A DNA stretch of 34,092 nucleotides from JANNFX01 sp031380225 (GTDB lineage: Bacteria; Pseudomonadota; Alphaproteobacteria; Rhizobiales; Hyphomicrobiaceae), in NCBI GenBank assembly GCA_031380225.1, contig JANNFX010000238.1, positions 1 through 34,092 of the forward strand. Reading direction: 5' to 3'. Numbering within the stretch: the stretch's first letter is position 1; each line of letters begins with the position of its first letter. Made by a program: the position numbers and the translations under genes. The notes below the pieces were generated by a model. That model saw nothing but the letters and a program-made list of their open reading frames with translations, ran no database searches and had not been told where the DNA came from. Shown one piece after another: positions 1 through 8,058 of the stretch.

Positions 1-231
1 GGCGCCGCCGGCATGATCGATATGGCCGTGTGTCAGCAGAATTTTTTCAACCGTCACGCCCACTTTGGCGATCGCCGATTGAATGACGTCAAGGTCGCCG
101 CCTGGGTCGACCACCGCGCCAACCATTGTTGCCTCATCCCAGAGCAGCGAGCAGTTCTGCTGGAACGGCGTCACCGGAATGATGCCAACTTTGAAGCTGA
201 TGGGTTTGGCAGTGGCCGTTTCTGCAGTCAT
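1..231 (-). CDS. MBL-fold metallo-hydrolase, glyoxalase II-like (N-terminal part only)
   Basis: The first 77 codons of a minus-strand gene are present; the rest lies beyond the left edge. Reading starts at the ATG at 231 and stays open to base 1. The fragment has the beta-lactamase fold opening: a strand segment with the conserved TPFQQNCSLL block, then VVDPGGD, then LTHGHIDHAGG, which holds the HxHxDH metal-binding signature (His-Gly-His-Ile-Asp-His). That block order matches the YcbL/GloB-like branch, small cytosolic hydrolases that bind two metal ions and often cleave glutathione or other thioesters. The substrate cannot be read from this part. The gene appears to be transcribed alone, with a 335-base gap upstream. 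Confidence 0.85.
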   Translation of the reverse strand, partial: MTAETATAKPISFKVGIIPVTPFQQNCSLLWDEATMVGAVVDPGGDLDVIQSAIAKVGVTVEKILLTHGHIDHAGGA

Positions 232-566
232 GTGTCGAGACGTCCTAAGTTGTAGCTCAAGGCCCGCGTATCAGGCATCGCGGTCGGTTTGATTACACGC
301 AATGGGCACAGGTTCCCAATAGGCCATTTTGTGCTGTCCGGTTCAGTTCTTGCAGTCTTGGCCGTCGAACGCTTGGAAATGAGCGGGTTATCTAGTTGCA
401 TTTGAAGCGCTGGTCCAGTCCAGCTCAATTGGAACCTAGCGCGCGGGACTATGCGGGCTGGGTGGCCGGTTGACAACCCGCCAACCCGGATGACGTCAAG
501 CGGAACATGGTTTAGGAACGCCGTTTAGGAACGCCTGAGATTCATTCAGAGGCTGCCGGACCACCA
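232..566. other. Intergenic region with a 13-bp tandem duplication
   Basis: No convincing gene is seen here. The region should hold the promoters of the divergent genes on either side. Its one clear structure is a perfect tandem copy of GTTTAGGAACGCC at 510-522 and 523-535, directly in front of the small coiled-coil gene. It may be a simple slippage duplication or a pair of binding sites. Confidence 0.6.
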
Positions 567-941
567 ATGCAATTGCGCCCCATGACCTACGCCCGTGTCG
601 AAGGCACCGAGGTCCTTGTTCAAGTCACGTCCTCGTTCGAGGCCAAGGCTGCGATCAAGGAACTGCGGCACCGCAAGAAAGAGCTCGGGCTTCTAAAGAA
701 GCGGCTTCAGAAATCGCTGAAGGCAAACAGGTCTGCGGTCGCGAAAGCTGAAGCGGCACATGAGAAGGCGCTCAAGAAAGGCGGCGTCACGGGCATCGCC
801 GCCCGCGTCGGCCACGCCTTCCGTGACAAGCAAGCCGAAGCGGATGCGACTGCAATCGGGAAAGATTTAGCCAACCTCGAAGACGTCGTCACCAACATCG
901 ACAGCTGCATTATTCAGATTGAGGGCAGGCTGTTGAAGTGA
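567..941 (+). CDS. Small coiled-coil protein of unknown function
   Basis: This 124-residue protein is not recognised. It is rich in Lys, Ala and Glu and has two long helical stretches likely to form coiled coils: about residues 26-70 (many KKEL/KKRL heptads) and 88-123. A Gly-containing break (GGVTGIAARVGHAF, about residues 72-85) sits between them. There is no signal peptide or membrane segment, so it should be cytosolic. The start is uncertain: an AGAGG at 548-552 is 14 bases from the ATG at 567, and a second ATG lies at 582. It ends 12 bases from the stop of the convergent TIR-WD40 gene. Codon use is consistent with a real gene, but no partner or function can be assigned. Confidence 0.6.
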   Translation: MQLRPMTYARVEGTEVLVQVTSSFEAKAAIKELRHRKKELGLLKKRLQKSLKANRSAVAKAEAAHEKALKKGGVTGIAARVGHAFRDKQAEADATAIGKDLANLEDVVTNIDSCIIQIEGRLLK

Positions 942-953
942 GGGGCGAGGAGG

Positions 954-3900
954 TTATTTCGGAGACCACTCGCGAGCCGCTCGAAATAGCTTGACCAGGA
1001 CCGGCGGAGAAAGCTGGCGGGGCAAAATCCTAAGACGTTGTTCAACGCGCTGCCGAAGGTTCTCGTCGACCAATTCCGGTGCGCTGACGCGCACAAGCCG
1101 CTGGCTTATTTGGAAGTAGACATATGCAAGTTCTAAGTCGCTTGGGGAACTGGCTTGACGGTCAATTTCCAAAGCGAGTTGCATGGCCGCGTTGGCAGTT
1201 TTGCCGTCGTACGCCGATGCGACAGTTCTAAGAGCAGAGGCCGCCCCGTCCACTCCAAGCGAGTACGCGATCTGCGTCGCATATTTTAACAGTTCGGCGA
1301 GTTGGTCGTCTGACCAGGGTCCTGCAACCACGGCGGGGTTCAGATCAATCAAAAGTGTGTTTATCGCTTTGTCATCGCTGTCATTGAGGCGGAAGCGCTG
1401 GCGCTCGTTGGCCGTCAACGAAGCAGAAAGCGATCCCCGGGTCCAATCGGTCAGATCTTGTGGATCTGCGAGGTGCAACCATCCGAAATCAGTCATGATA
1501 ACGTGGACGGCTGCATCAATTGTCTGCACGGCAAGATGCCGGCCGTCGGGCGCGAACTTTATCGCTAATGGTGAAATCTGTTGCGGAACGGAGGCCAGCG
1601 CCATCCGGGTTTCAAGATCCCAAAGCCACACCGTATTGCCAGAATCCCAACCTGCTAACAGGCGGCAATCTTTCGAATACAGAAGCTTCTTTAGCGGATT
1701 CCGGCCCGCAAACATTGTTGCGATGAGCTTGCCGTCCCCAGGATCATAAAGGGCAATAGACTGGTCCGACGAGACTGCGATCTGATCCCCCGTGGCACAC
1801 ATGCCGACAGCTGAGACCGGCCGCGTTTGACGTTGCATACGTTTCCACTGAGGTAACTCTCCGTCTTTAACGGAAACGGACACCACCACGGAATTGCGGC
1901 TGGAACCAAGCACAAAACTGCGGCCGGTGCTGGACATTCCGACAAGATCGAAATTCACTGTAAACAACCCGGACGATCCCAGATTGCGCCCTGTTCGCGT
2001 ATCCCAAATTGCGTACTCACCGCCATTATCAATCTCTTTTTGCTGATCAGTCTTGTCCGCTCCCGCAAGCGCACCGATCACCGTGCTCCCATCGGCGCTG
2101 AAGTAATATTTTTTGGGATTTCTCCCGTAGTACTTAAGCGCCGTAAGGGATTGACCGGTGGCGACATCGATCAGCTGTCTTTCGTCGCCGTCCGAGATGC
2201 TGATGGACGACTCATCTTGATTAACAATTTGGTGGACAATTGCGCGGGTTCCGTCTGGACTGATCATCCAGTAGTAGTCAGGCTCAGACCTCTTCTCCTT
2301 CTTCTCAAGCTTCTCCCGCAAACTTAATTCACTGTTTGCGATGGAATCTTCTGCGGCCTGTGAGCAATCCGCAGACCGGGCATCGGTGGGAGAGCCGTGG
2401 ACTTGCATCATTCCGTCCATCGGGTTGTGTGAAATGCGAGATCCCTCAATATCACAAAGCGCCTTGCCACCTTCGATTTCCCAGAGCGTTAGCCGCCTAA
2501 AGTGATTATAGGCAAGCAGCTGCTTTCCATCTTTCGAGAACTCGAGGCCCAACTCTGGCTCAACAAATCCGATTGTATCAATGCTTTCGTCTTTTTTGGT
2601 TTCAACAGGGGAAAGTGTCTCCGTGCCCGGGTCGCGCGTGCGCCACAGTCTCACGGTTTCATCGCGAGAGAGACTCGCCAGCGTTTTACCATCGGGACTA
2701 AATAGGATCTGCTGGATAGTGTCGGCATGGCCACGAAATGTCGCGGCTAAACGCATGCTTGAATCGCAGTTCTGACGGTCTTCCTTCGTGCATTCTTTAA
2801 TGGACAAAGTGTTCCACCATAGCCGAACGCTGCGATCGTCCGAAGCTGTCGCCAAAAGCTGTCCGCCGGGACTGAATTGGATCGCCTGCACCTCGCCGTC
2901 GTGCGCCGCGAGGACTGAGATTAGAACACCGTCGGCCATGCTCCAGATCCGCACACTTCCGTCATCGAAGCCCACTGCAAGGAATTGGCCGGTCTTGTCA
3001 AAAACGATACACGCCGCATCGACAGTATGAACGAGTGTGTGGATCGGTTGACCACTTGGTGATCCCCAGACCCTGATCTTGTGATCACGCTCTGCTACGG
3101 CAATCATGTGCCCATCAGCACTGAAGGCCATACGCTGATTATTATAATTGTTTGTAAGGCTCTCACCTCTGAGAGTTGCAACAAGTGAACCATCCCCAAC
3201 ACTAAATAATCGCGCTGCACCTTCTGCGTCCCCGTTCCCGGCTGTCGCGAGAAGTGACCCATCTGGACTGAACAGCACATCCGTCATCCCGCCGGATATT
3301 CGCCAGTTGGCCTCTTCCACCGCCCATATGATTGGGTCTGCAGCGCTTCCACTATTGCCCACGCTGCCCCAAACGCTGGCAACACGGCGGCTGTAGGCTT
3401 GCGCAAAATCCGTGGGACCAGAAAGCTCATGAAGGAGAGCACCGGACGACGTGCTGTAAATCCTGGCATGATTATCCTGAAAACCGAGCGCAAATTTCGA
3501 CCCATCCGGACTGAACCGGCCCGTCCGTGCGTAGGTGTTTTCGAATCGCTGAAATTCAATGACAGCGTTTCCAGTCGCGATATCGTAAATGGCAGGCTTC
3601 TTTATGCCCGCAATCAGCGCCAACTTGCCATCGGGGCTGATGTCAATCTGCGTGATTGTATCATCTTCAGTCTTTATGACATGGCGCTTTGAATAGTCGG
3701 CTAGATCCCAAACCGTCAGAGTGCCAGCGTGTGAGCCTGTCAGCAAAAACTTGCCGTCGGGTGTGAAGGCACCACTCATGATGTTTTCGCCTGGGACTGA
3801 GAGCTCCACCAATGACAAGTCGGCTCGAACGGCGCGTTGCAAAGACTTGAACGATTCTTGGAGCAAAGGGCGATCAGGTGCAGATGGACCTGGCAATCCC

Positions 3901-4826
3901 TCTAACGCAATCGCCTGAGCAAGAGCGGGCTTGTTCTCGTCCACAAGTTGCTGGGCAGCAACCGCGGTTCGCAACGAGTCCGATTTAAGATTCTCGATGC
4001 GGCGATCATTGGCGATCTTTTCGTTGGCAACGGCTCGCTGCTCGTTGTGGACCGCTATCGTGCGTTGCTCCTCCGCAATTTTCTCGTTGTGGACCGCGCG
4101 CGCCTCATTTTTCTGAGCGTTGCCGCGTTCCCAGTAGGCCAGACCGGCAAGCCCCAAGGCCAGCACCAATCCGGTGGCAAGACCAGCCGTTAGCTGGTTG
4201 CGCCGCCGGGTCGAGGCGCGCCGGCCCTCAACAATGAAGGCTTGGGTTGCGACGGTTGGCGCTGGCGCATTTGGGGGGCGTGAAGCAATCCAGCGTTCCG
4301 CCGCTTCTAAGGTAGGAGACCGAAGCAGTAGACCTTGGGACCGGTTTGCGGCCTCCCAAATTCGTGCATCTTCGCCGAATTCGGTATGCTGGCGAACCCA
4401 ATCAATATTGGTCTCAAGCGCGCCGGTAAGGCGGTCGAGGCTTTCGTCAAATCGTTGCTCATCGTCAAAGAAGATAAAGTTAAGCCGCGCAAGTTCGTCC
4501 GGTACTGATTTGTCCTCTACGCGCCGAAAAACAATCGGCGCAAAGCGCTTATTGAGTGACGCGGCGAAGGCCACCTCTTTCCGGCACACGTCTGACCCGA
4601 CGGCCTCAGGGCTCAATACAAAGATGATCGTATCTGCTTGGCCGATGAGCGCCTCGATGCGTTTCCACCAGTCTTCAAAAGCATAAATCTCGTCGCGATC
4701 AATTAGCGGCTCGACACCGCGAAGTTGGAGCGCTGACTCAAGCCGGTCAGCGAACGCCATATCTTTGCGCGAGTACGATATGAAAACTTTTGGCTTTTGT
4801 GCGCGAGCGACCGTATCCTGGGCCAC
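954..4826 (-). CDS. TIR domain - transmembrane - WD40 repeat protein
   Basis: A 1290-residue protein. Residues 11-140 form a TIR domain (VFISYSRKD at 14-22; SDVCRKE at 78-84, where Glu84 sits at the position of the catalytic glutamate of NAD-cleaving TIR enzymes). A basic stretch (205-209) precedes one membrane helix (about 211-232). Next comes a charged helical stalk with repeated AVHNEK/AVANEK motifs (233-280). From about 345 to 1120 there are roughly 14-15 WD40-type blades (FSPDGK...VRLW pattern), enough for two propellers, followed by a helical C-terminus. The start is a GTG preceded by GAGGGG five bases upstream; the next Met is residue 23. Bacterial proteins of this design are thought to sense a signal through the propeller and act through TIR, in defence or cell-fate responses. 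That role is inference here. A 68-base gap separates it from the DUF2905 gene upstream on the same strand. Confidence 0.88.
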   Translation of the reverse strand: MAQDTVARAQKPKVFISYSRKDMAFADRLESALQLRGVEPLIDRDEIYAFEDWWKRIEALIGQADTIIFVLSPEAVGSDVCRKEVAFAASLNKRFAPIVFRRVEDKSVPDELARLNFIFFDDEQRFDESLDRLTGALETNIDWVRQHTEFGEDARIWEAANRSQGLLLRSPTLEAAERWIASRPPNAPAPTVATQAFIVEGRRASTRRRNQLTAGLATGLVLALGLAGLAYWERGNAQKNEARAVHNEKIAEEQRTIAVHNEQRAVANEKIANDRRIENLKSDSLRTAVAAQQLVDENKPALAQAIALEGLPGPSAPDRPLLQESFKSLQRAVRADLSLVELSVPGENIMSGAFTPDGKFLLTGSHAGTLTVWDLADYSKRHVIKTEDDTITQIDISPDGKLALIAGIKKPAIYDIATGNAVIEFQRFENTYARTGRFSPDGSKFALGFQDNHARIYSTSSGALLHELSGPTDFAQAYSRRVASVWGSVGNSGSAADPIIWAVEEANWRISGGMTDVLFSPDGSLLATAGNGDAEGAARLFSVGDGSLVATLRGESLTNNYNNQRMAFSADGHMIAVAERDHKIRVWGSPSGQPIHTLVHTVDAACIVFDKTGQFLAVGFDDGSVRIWSMADGVLISVLAAHDGEVQAIQFSPGGQLLATASDDRSVRLWWNTLSIKECTKEDRQNCDSSMRLAATFRGHADTIQQILFSPDGKTLASLSRDETVRLWRTRDPGTETLSPVETKKDESIDTIGFVEPELGLEFSKDGKQLLAYNHFRRLTLWEIEGGKALCDIEGSRISHNPMDGMMQVHGSPTDARSADCSQAAEDSIANSELSLREKLEKKEKRSEPDYYWMISPDGTRAIVHQIVNQDESSISISDGDERQLIDVATGQSLTALKYYGRNPKKYYFSADGSTVIGALAGADKTDQQKEIDNGGEYAIWDTRTGRNLGSSGLFTVNFDLVGMSSTGRSFVLGSSRNSVVVSVSVKDGELPQWKRMQRQTRPVSAVGMCATGDQIAVSSDQSIALYDPGDGKLIATMFAGRNPLKKLLYSKDCRLLAGWDSGNTVWLWDLETRMALASVPQQISPLAIKFAPDGRHLAVQTIDAAVHVIMTDFGWLHLADPQDLTDWTRGSLSASLTANERQRFRLNDSDDKAINTLLIDLNPAVVAGPWSDDQLAELLKYATQIAYSLGVDGAASALRTVASAYDGKTANAAMQLALEIDRQASSPSDLELAYVYFQISQRLVRVSAPELVDENLRQRVEQRLRILPRQLSPPVLVKLFRAAREWSPK

Positions 4827-4894
4827 GAGAACCCCTCACAAACTATTCTAACAATCCGAGACGGGGGCGATTGAGTACATTCGCTCGACCACCG

Positions 4895-5125
4895 CTACCC
4901 AAAAATCCTGAGAAACAAACTGAGCACGATGCTCAAGACAATCGAGGTTGTGATGGGGAAATAGACTTTGAAGTTGCCGCTCGGGCTTTCGTATTTGAAA
5001 TCGCCGGGCAGAAACGCCAGATGTGGTTTCTGTTCGCCATGGCTTTGCGCGCGTTGGTCCGCAAGCCAGCCGACGAGGGCGAAGCCGAGCAGCAATCCAA
5101 TCGCAAGGGTCAGCAGCATTGACAT
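4895..5125 (-). CDS. DUF2905 family small membrane protein
   Basis: About 76 residues. An N-terminal membrane helix (MLLTLAIGLLLGFALVGWL) is followed by a polar stretch, then the DUF2905 signature: LPGDFKYES, then NFKVYFPITTSIVLSIVLSL, which ends in a second membrane helix. DUF2905 proteins are short inner-membrane proteins of unknown function found widely in bacteria. The ATG at 5125 is taken as start; a TTG at 5131 and an ATG at 5119 are alternatives, and no strong ribosome binding site distinguishes them. The gene lies between the TetR gene (54 bases upstream) and the TIR-WD40 gene (68 bases downstream), all on the minus strand, so the three may be cotranscribed. Confidence 0.75.
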   Translation of the reverse strand: MSMLLTLAIGLLLGFALVGWLADQRAQSHGEQKPHLAFLPGDFKYESPSGNFKVYFPITTSIVLSIVLSLFLRIFG

Positions 5126-5179
5126 CGTCAAAGGCTAACACCTGACCACTGGCAAACGCAATATGCAGTGGCCGGTGAA

Positions 5180-5851
5180 TTAGGCAGCGTTAGGAGTCAC
5201 CGGCGCCTCAGATGCTGGCGGCGTGTCTTCAGCAGGGCTTTCCTTGGCCTTGCCGCGCAACCGGTCCATGACCGAGGCCACGCCTTCGGCAAAGGAATTG
5301 GCGGTGCGCATCACTTCTTCGCCGCGCTTCAAGCGCCGGTCGAGTGCAGCCATGGTGCGGCCCAGACCCGGGTCGGCGTCTTCCAGCCAGGTCCGCATCA
5401 CCGATCCGTAGACCGTGCCGAGACCCATCACCCGCACCGACCCTAACGGACCATCGGTGCCAATGCCTGCAGCATGTAACATCCACGCTTGCGAGGCCCA
5501 TGCTTTTTTGAGAACGGCGCTGTCCATCACGCGGCTGGCGGCGATTGACTTAAGAGCGGGCTTATAGGGAGCTAACACATCGAAGCGCCCCATGATGACA
5601 TCGAAAATCCGGTCACGCGCCGGCTGGTCAGCTGCCGGTCGCGAAGCGCGGGCCAAGAGCGCATCGTCGGCAGCACGAATGAACGACGCTATGATGGCGC
5701 CCTTCGACGGGAATTCGTGGCGCATCTCAACCAGACCAATGCCAGCCCCATCGGCGATATCGCGGAGTGTGATCTCGTCCCACGGACGTGCGGCTGCCAA
5801 CCGCATCGCGGCGGCAATAATCCGGCCCTTTACTGTCGCTTCATCGAGCAT
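5180..5851 (-). CDS. TetR family transcriptional regulator
   Basis: 223 residues. The N-terminal 50 residues form a TetR-type helix-turn-helix: RIIAAAMRLAAARPWDEITLRDIADGAGIG, then the recognition-helix region ending in the conserved FPSKGAIIASFI. This part should bind DNA as a dimer. The C-terminal ligand and dimerisation region (about 65-195) is all helical and has no cysteine cluster or other recognisable ligand motif; a Pro/Ala/Glu-rich tail (about 203-223) is probably disordered. Its target is unknown. Candidates are its own promoter, within the palindrome-rich region immediately upstream, or the downstream DUF2905 and TIR genes on the same strand. Confidence 0.85.
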   Translation of the reverse strand: MLDEATVKGRIIAAAMRLAAARPWDEITLRDIADGAGIGLVEMRHEFPSKGAIIASFIRAADDALLARASRPAADQPARDRIFDVIMGRFDVLAPYKPALKSIAASRVMDSAVLKKAWASQAWMLHAAGIGTDGPLGSVRVMGLGTVYGSVMRTWLEDADPGLGRTMAALDRRLKRGEEVMRTANSFAEGVASVMDRLRGKAKESPAEDTPPASEAPVTPNAA

Positions 5852-5878
5852 ATCAGGGAACTCCTTTGCTTTAAGTCC

Positions 5879-6130
5879 GGCCTACCGGCCATTTTTTCAA
5901 CTACGGCCTAACGGCCGGGCCGCCTTGCGGCCTGAGCCCGCTCTCGCGGGCTGAAGTGACGCCTTCCTTAAACTACCGCCTAACGGCCAGGCCGCCTTGC
6001 GGCCTGAGCCCGCTCTCGCGGGCTGAAGAAGTTGTTGATCCTACAGCCGCGCCAGCGGAAGGCCGCAAGGCGGACCGGCTGTTAGACCGGACTAAATACC
6101 ATGGCCGCGAGGCGCCCCGGCCGGTAGGCC
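5879..6130. repeat. Cluster of palindromic repeats with a 58-bp direct repeat
   Basis: Two copies of a 58-bp unit, 5899-5956 and 5971-6028, match at 56 of 58 positions with a 72-base period. Each copy holds two hairpins: one around GCCGCCTTGCGGCC and one of GCCCGC-TCTC-GCGGGC (perfect 6-bp stem). A third, inverted copy of the first core (GGCCGCAAGGCGG) lies at 6061-6073. The whole cluster is bounded by GGCCTACCGGCC (5879-5890) and its exact reverse complement at 6119-6130. It fills the gap between the TetR gene and the convergently placed end of the next minus-strand gene. It resembles a REP-type intergenic repeat; no gene is seen in it. Confidence 0.85.
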
Positions 6131-6195
6131 GTACCTTAGGTCCATCAGTGTAACGTAGGGATGGCCGGAGCGGATTGCGAGAGCCGTGTTGATCA

Positions 6196-7041
6196 TTAAC
6201 CGCCAGCGTCGACAGACGCGGCGCAGCCGAGGAGATCGCGCTTGGTTGCTTGGGTGGACGTCCTTGTTAGGCCGTCGCGGGCTGGAATGACCACAACTGA
6301 CTGAGCTGCACACTCAGTTCCAGCGGCCGATCCATCACGCAACAAGCCGCCCGCAATAACCGCCTCGCCCATTTTATGACGTTCGTCAATCCAGGCATCG
6401 AGGCGCGCGCGTTGCGGGCAAACGGGACCGGGAATAGCGCAGCTTTCGTCAAATACCGCCGACACCACCCATGCAAACCGGCCGTTGAGATTGAGCCTGA
6501 CAGCCGTAGCGGCCACCAATGGCGCCGCTGACAATTCTGGAGCACCCGCAATTTTAGCAGCCTCAGCGAGTTGCGTCCTCGACGCCAACGCCAACAAATG
6601 CTCTTGGCCAGCGACACGAATGCCGGATTGATAGCGCACCGCCACCGCCGTTGCGGGATTGCGCGACACCGCTTCACCCGACCGGGGATCAAGCGGATCA
6701 TCGGTCAGCACCATCTGCCGTGATACGATGATACGCCAAGACTTCGGCGGAAACGCTCGCCTGAGCGCGAGCAAATTGGTAACATTCTGCAGCAACACGA
6801 CGTCGGCTTCGACGCCAAGCGCCGGGGCGGAACGTTTTTCAATCGTCTTGCGCTCGGACCCGAAGGTTGTCCGCCACATGGGAGCTGGATTGGCAGCTTT
6901 TGCCGGCGCCTGGATTGCTGGAGCATCAGCCGCAGACAGGCTCAAAACACGCAGTGCCTCGCCGGCAGTCGCGCTGCCACCACAAAGGCTCATCATACTT
7001 AGCCCTATGATAAAAACGGAGTTGTAACGCGCGTGTGGCAT
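6196..7041 (-). CDS. Secreted endonuclease/exonuclease/phosphatase-like protein, probably inactive
   Basis: 281 residues with an N-terminal signal peptide (hydrophobic stretch about 8-24, likely cleavage after ATAG). The mature part follows the order of short endonuclease/exonuclease/phosphatase (EEP) family members: a strand ADVVLLQNV, then AVAVRY, then a WVVSAVFDESC...PVCPQRARLDAWID block, then AVIAGGLLRDGS. In active EEP enzymes the first block has LQE and the last has GDFN; here the Glu is Asn, and GDFN reads GGLL. The metal-binding and catalytic residues therefore seem lost. Three to four cysteines in the second half may form disulphides in the periplasm. The family assignment rests on motif order alone. 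It is divergent from the DUF1499 gene, with 132 bases between. Confidence 0.65.
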   Translation of the reverse strand: MPHARYNSVFIIGLSMMSLCGGSATAGEALRVLSLSAADAPAIQAPAKAANPAPMWRTTFGSERKTIEKRSAPALGVEADVVLLQNVTNLLALRRAFPPKSWRIIVSRQMVLTDDPLDPRSGEAVSRNPATAVAVRYQSGIRVAGQEHLLALASRTQLAEAAKIAGAPELSAAPLVAATAVRLNLNGRFAWVVSAVFDESCAIPGPVCPQRARLDAWIDERHKMGEAVIAGGLLRDGSAAGTECAAQSVVVIPARDGLTRTSTQATKRDLLGCAASVDAGG

Positions 7042-7173
7042 CTGCCACCCCTCAAAAAGCGCCCGCGGACGGGCTGAATATCAACGGCCAAAAACGCACG
7101 AACCTATACGTCGGCCGATTCTGCCGTTAGGTTCAAATCAACTTATTAGAGCGAACGGCGGCGAAACGGATCG

Positions 7174-8058
7174 ATGCGTAGAGGGGAAAACCACGAAATA
7201 CCAGCGGCTAGCCGTTGGACCAGCCGGATCGCCGTATTCTCACTGGTTGTACTGCTGATGGCTGCGGTCTTGCATCGGGTCGGTCTATCGACGCCATCAG
7301 CGATGAACTTGGTCGCCGCCGGGTTGGCCGGTGAGTTGCTGGCCCTGTGTCTCGGTGTGTTCGGAGCGGTTGGCGTATGGCGCTATGGCGACCGCGGAGC
7401 GGCGCGGTGCGTCGTCGGCATTGGGATTAGTATGATGATTTTTGCCGCCGTCGGCGCGGTTGCGGTGCTGGCTCGCGACTATCCAGCCATCAATGACATC
7501 ACAACCGACGTCCGCACGCCGCCCGCATTCGTCGAATTGGCCAAGCGCCGCGATGGCGGCGGCAATCCCGCGGCCTACCCGGAACAGTTTGCGGCCCTGC
7601 AGACGGCCGCCTATCCCGATCTGAAAACGTTGGAGATCGGCCGCTCGTTCGACGAAGTGCGCGAACTCGCTGGCGATGTCCTACGCCGCCTGCACTACAA
7701 AATCTTGAATGACGATCCATCTGGCCTGATCGAAGGCGAAGACCGCACCCTTGTTTTTGGGTTCTATGATGACGTTGCCGTGCGCGTCTCAGGCAACGCC
7801 GAGCGTTCCCGCGTCGATGTCCGTTCGGCCTCGCGCTTTGGCGTCTATGATTTTGGGCACAACGCGGAACGCGTCCGCGCAATTTTGCGCGATATCGTCG
7901 CCAGACTTGAGGAGACGGTTCCCTCCGCCGATGGCGAGCGCATCAAACCGTTGGGCAAACAGAAAGACGACAAATCAAAAGACGATGACGCTAAGCCAGA
8001 GAAAGCGCGGAAGAAAAGGCCGGAACCCCGGAACTCTTCACCAGACCGCGTTCAATAA
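7174..8058 (+). CDS. DUF1499 domain-containing membrane protein
   Basis: 294 residues. Three membrane helices lie at about 18-38, 46-69 and 81-101. A DUF1499 domain follows (about 108-247): it begins DVRTPPAFVELAKRR, continues with YPDLKTLEI, and ends with the typical VRVSGNAERSRVDVRSASRFGVYDFG...NAERVRAI. The C-terminal 40 residues are very rich in Lys, Asp and Glu. DUF1499 is common in Alphaproteobacteria and has no established function; the domain probably sits on one face of the inner membrane. The final 68 bases overlap the end of the convergent hydrolase gene, and the charged tail is encoded largely in that overlap. Confidence 0.88.
   Translation: MRRGENHEIPAASRWTSRIAVFSLVVLLMAAVLHRVGLSTPSAMNLVAAGLAGELLALCLGVFGAVGVWRYGDRGAARCVVGIGISMMIFAAVGAVAVLARDYPAINDITTDVRTPPAFVELAKRRDGGGNPAAYPEQFAALQTAAYPDLKTLEIGRSFDEVRELAGDVLRRLHYKILNDDPSGLIEGEDRTLVFGFYDDVAVRVSGNAERSRVDVRSASRFGVYDFGHNAERVRAILRDIVARLEETVPSADGERIKPLGKQKDDKSKDDDAKPEKARKKRPEPRNSSPDRVQ

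Noticed and set aside
13..255. Plus-strand open frame at the left edge
   Set aside because: It is the shadow of the minus-strand metallo-hydrolase, which has the HxHxDH motif in the correct frame.
4848..5141. 97-codon minus-strand frame
   Set aside because: It overlaps the DUF2905 gene in another frame and has no recognisable features, whereas the DUF2905 frame has helices and the family signature.
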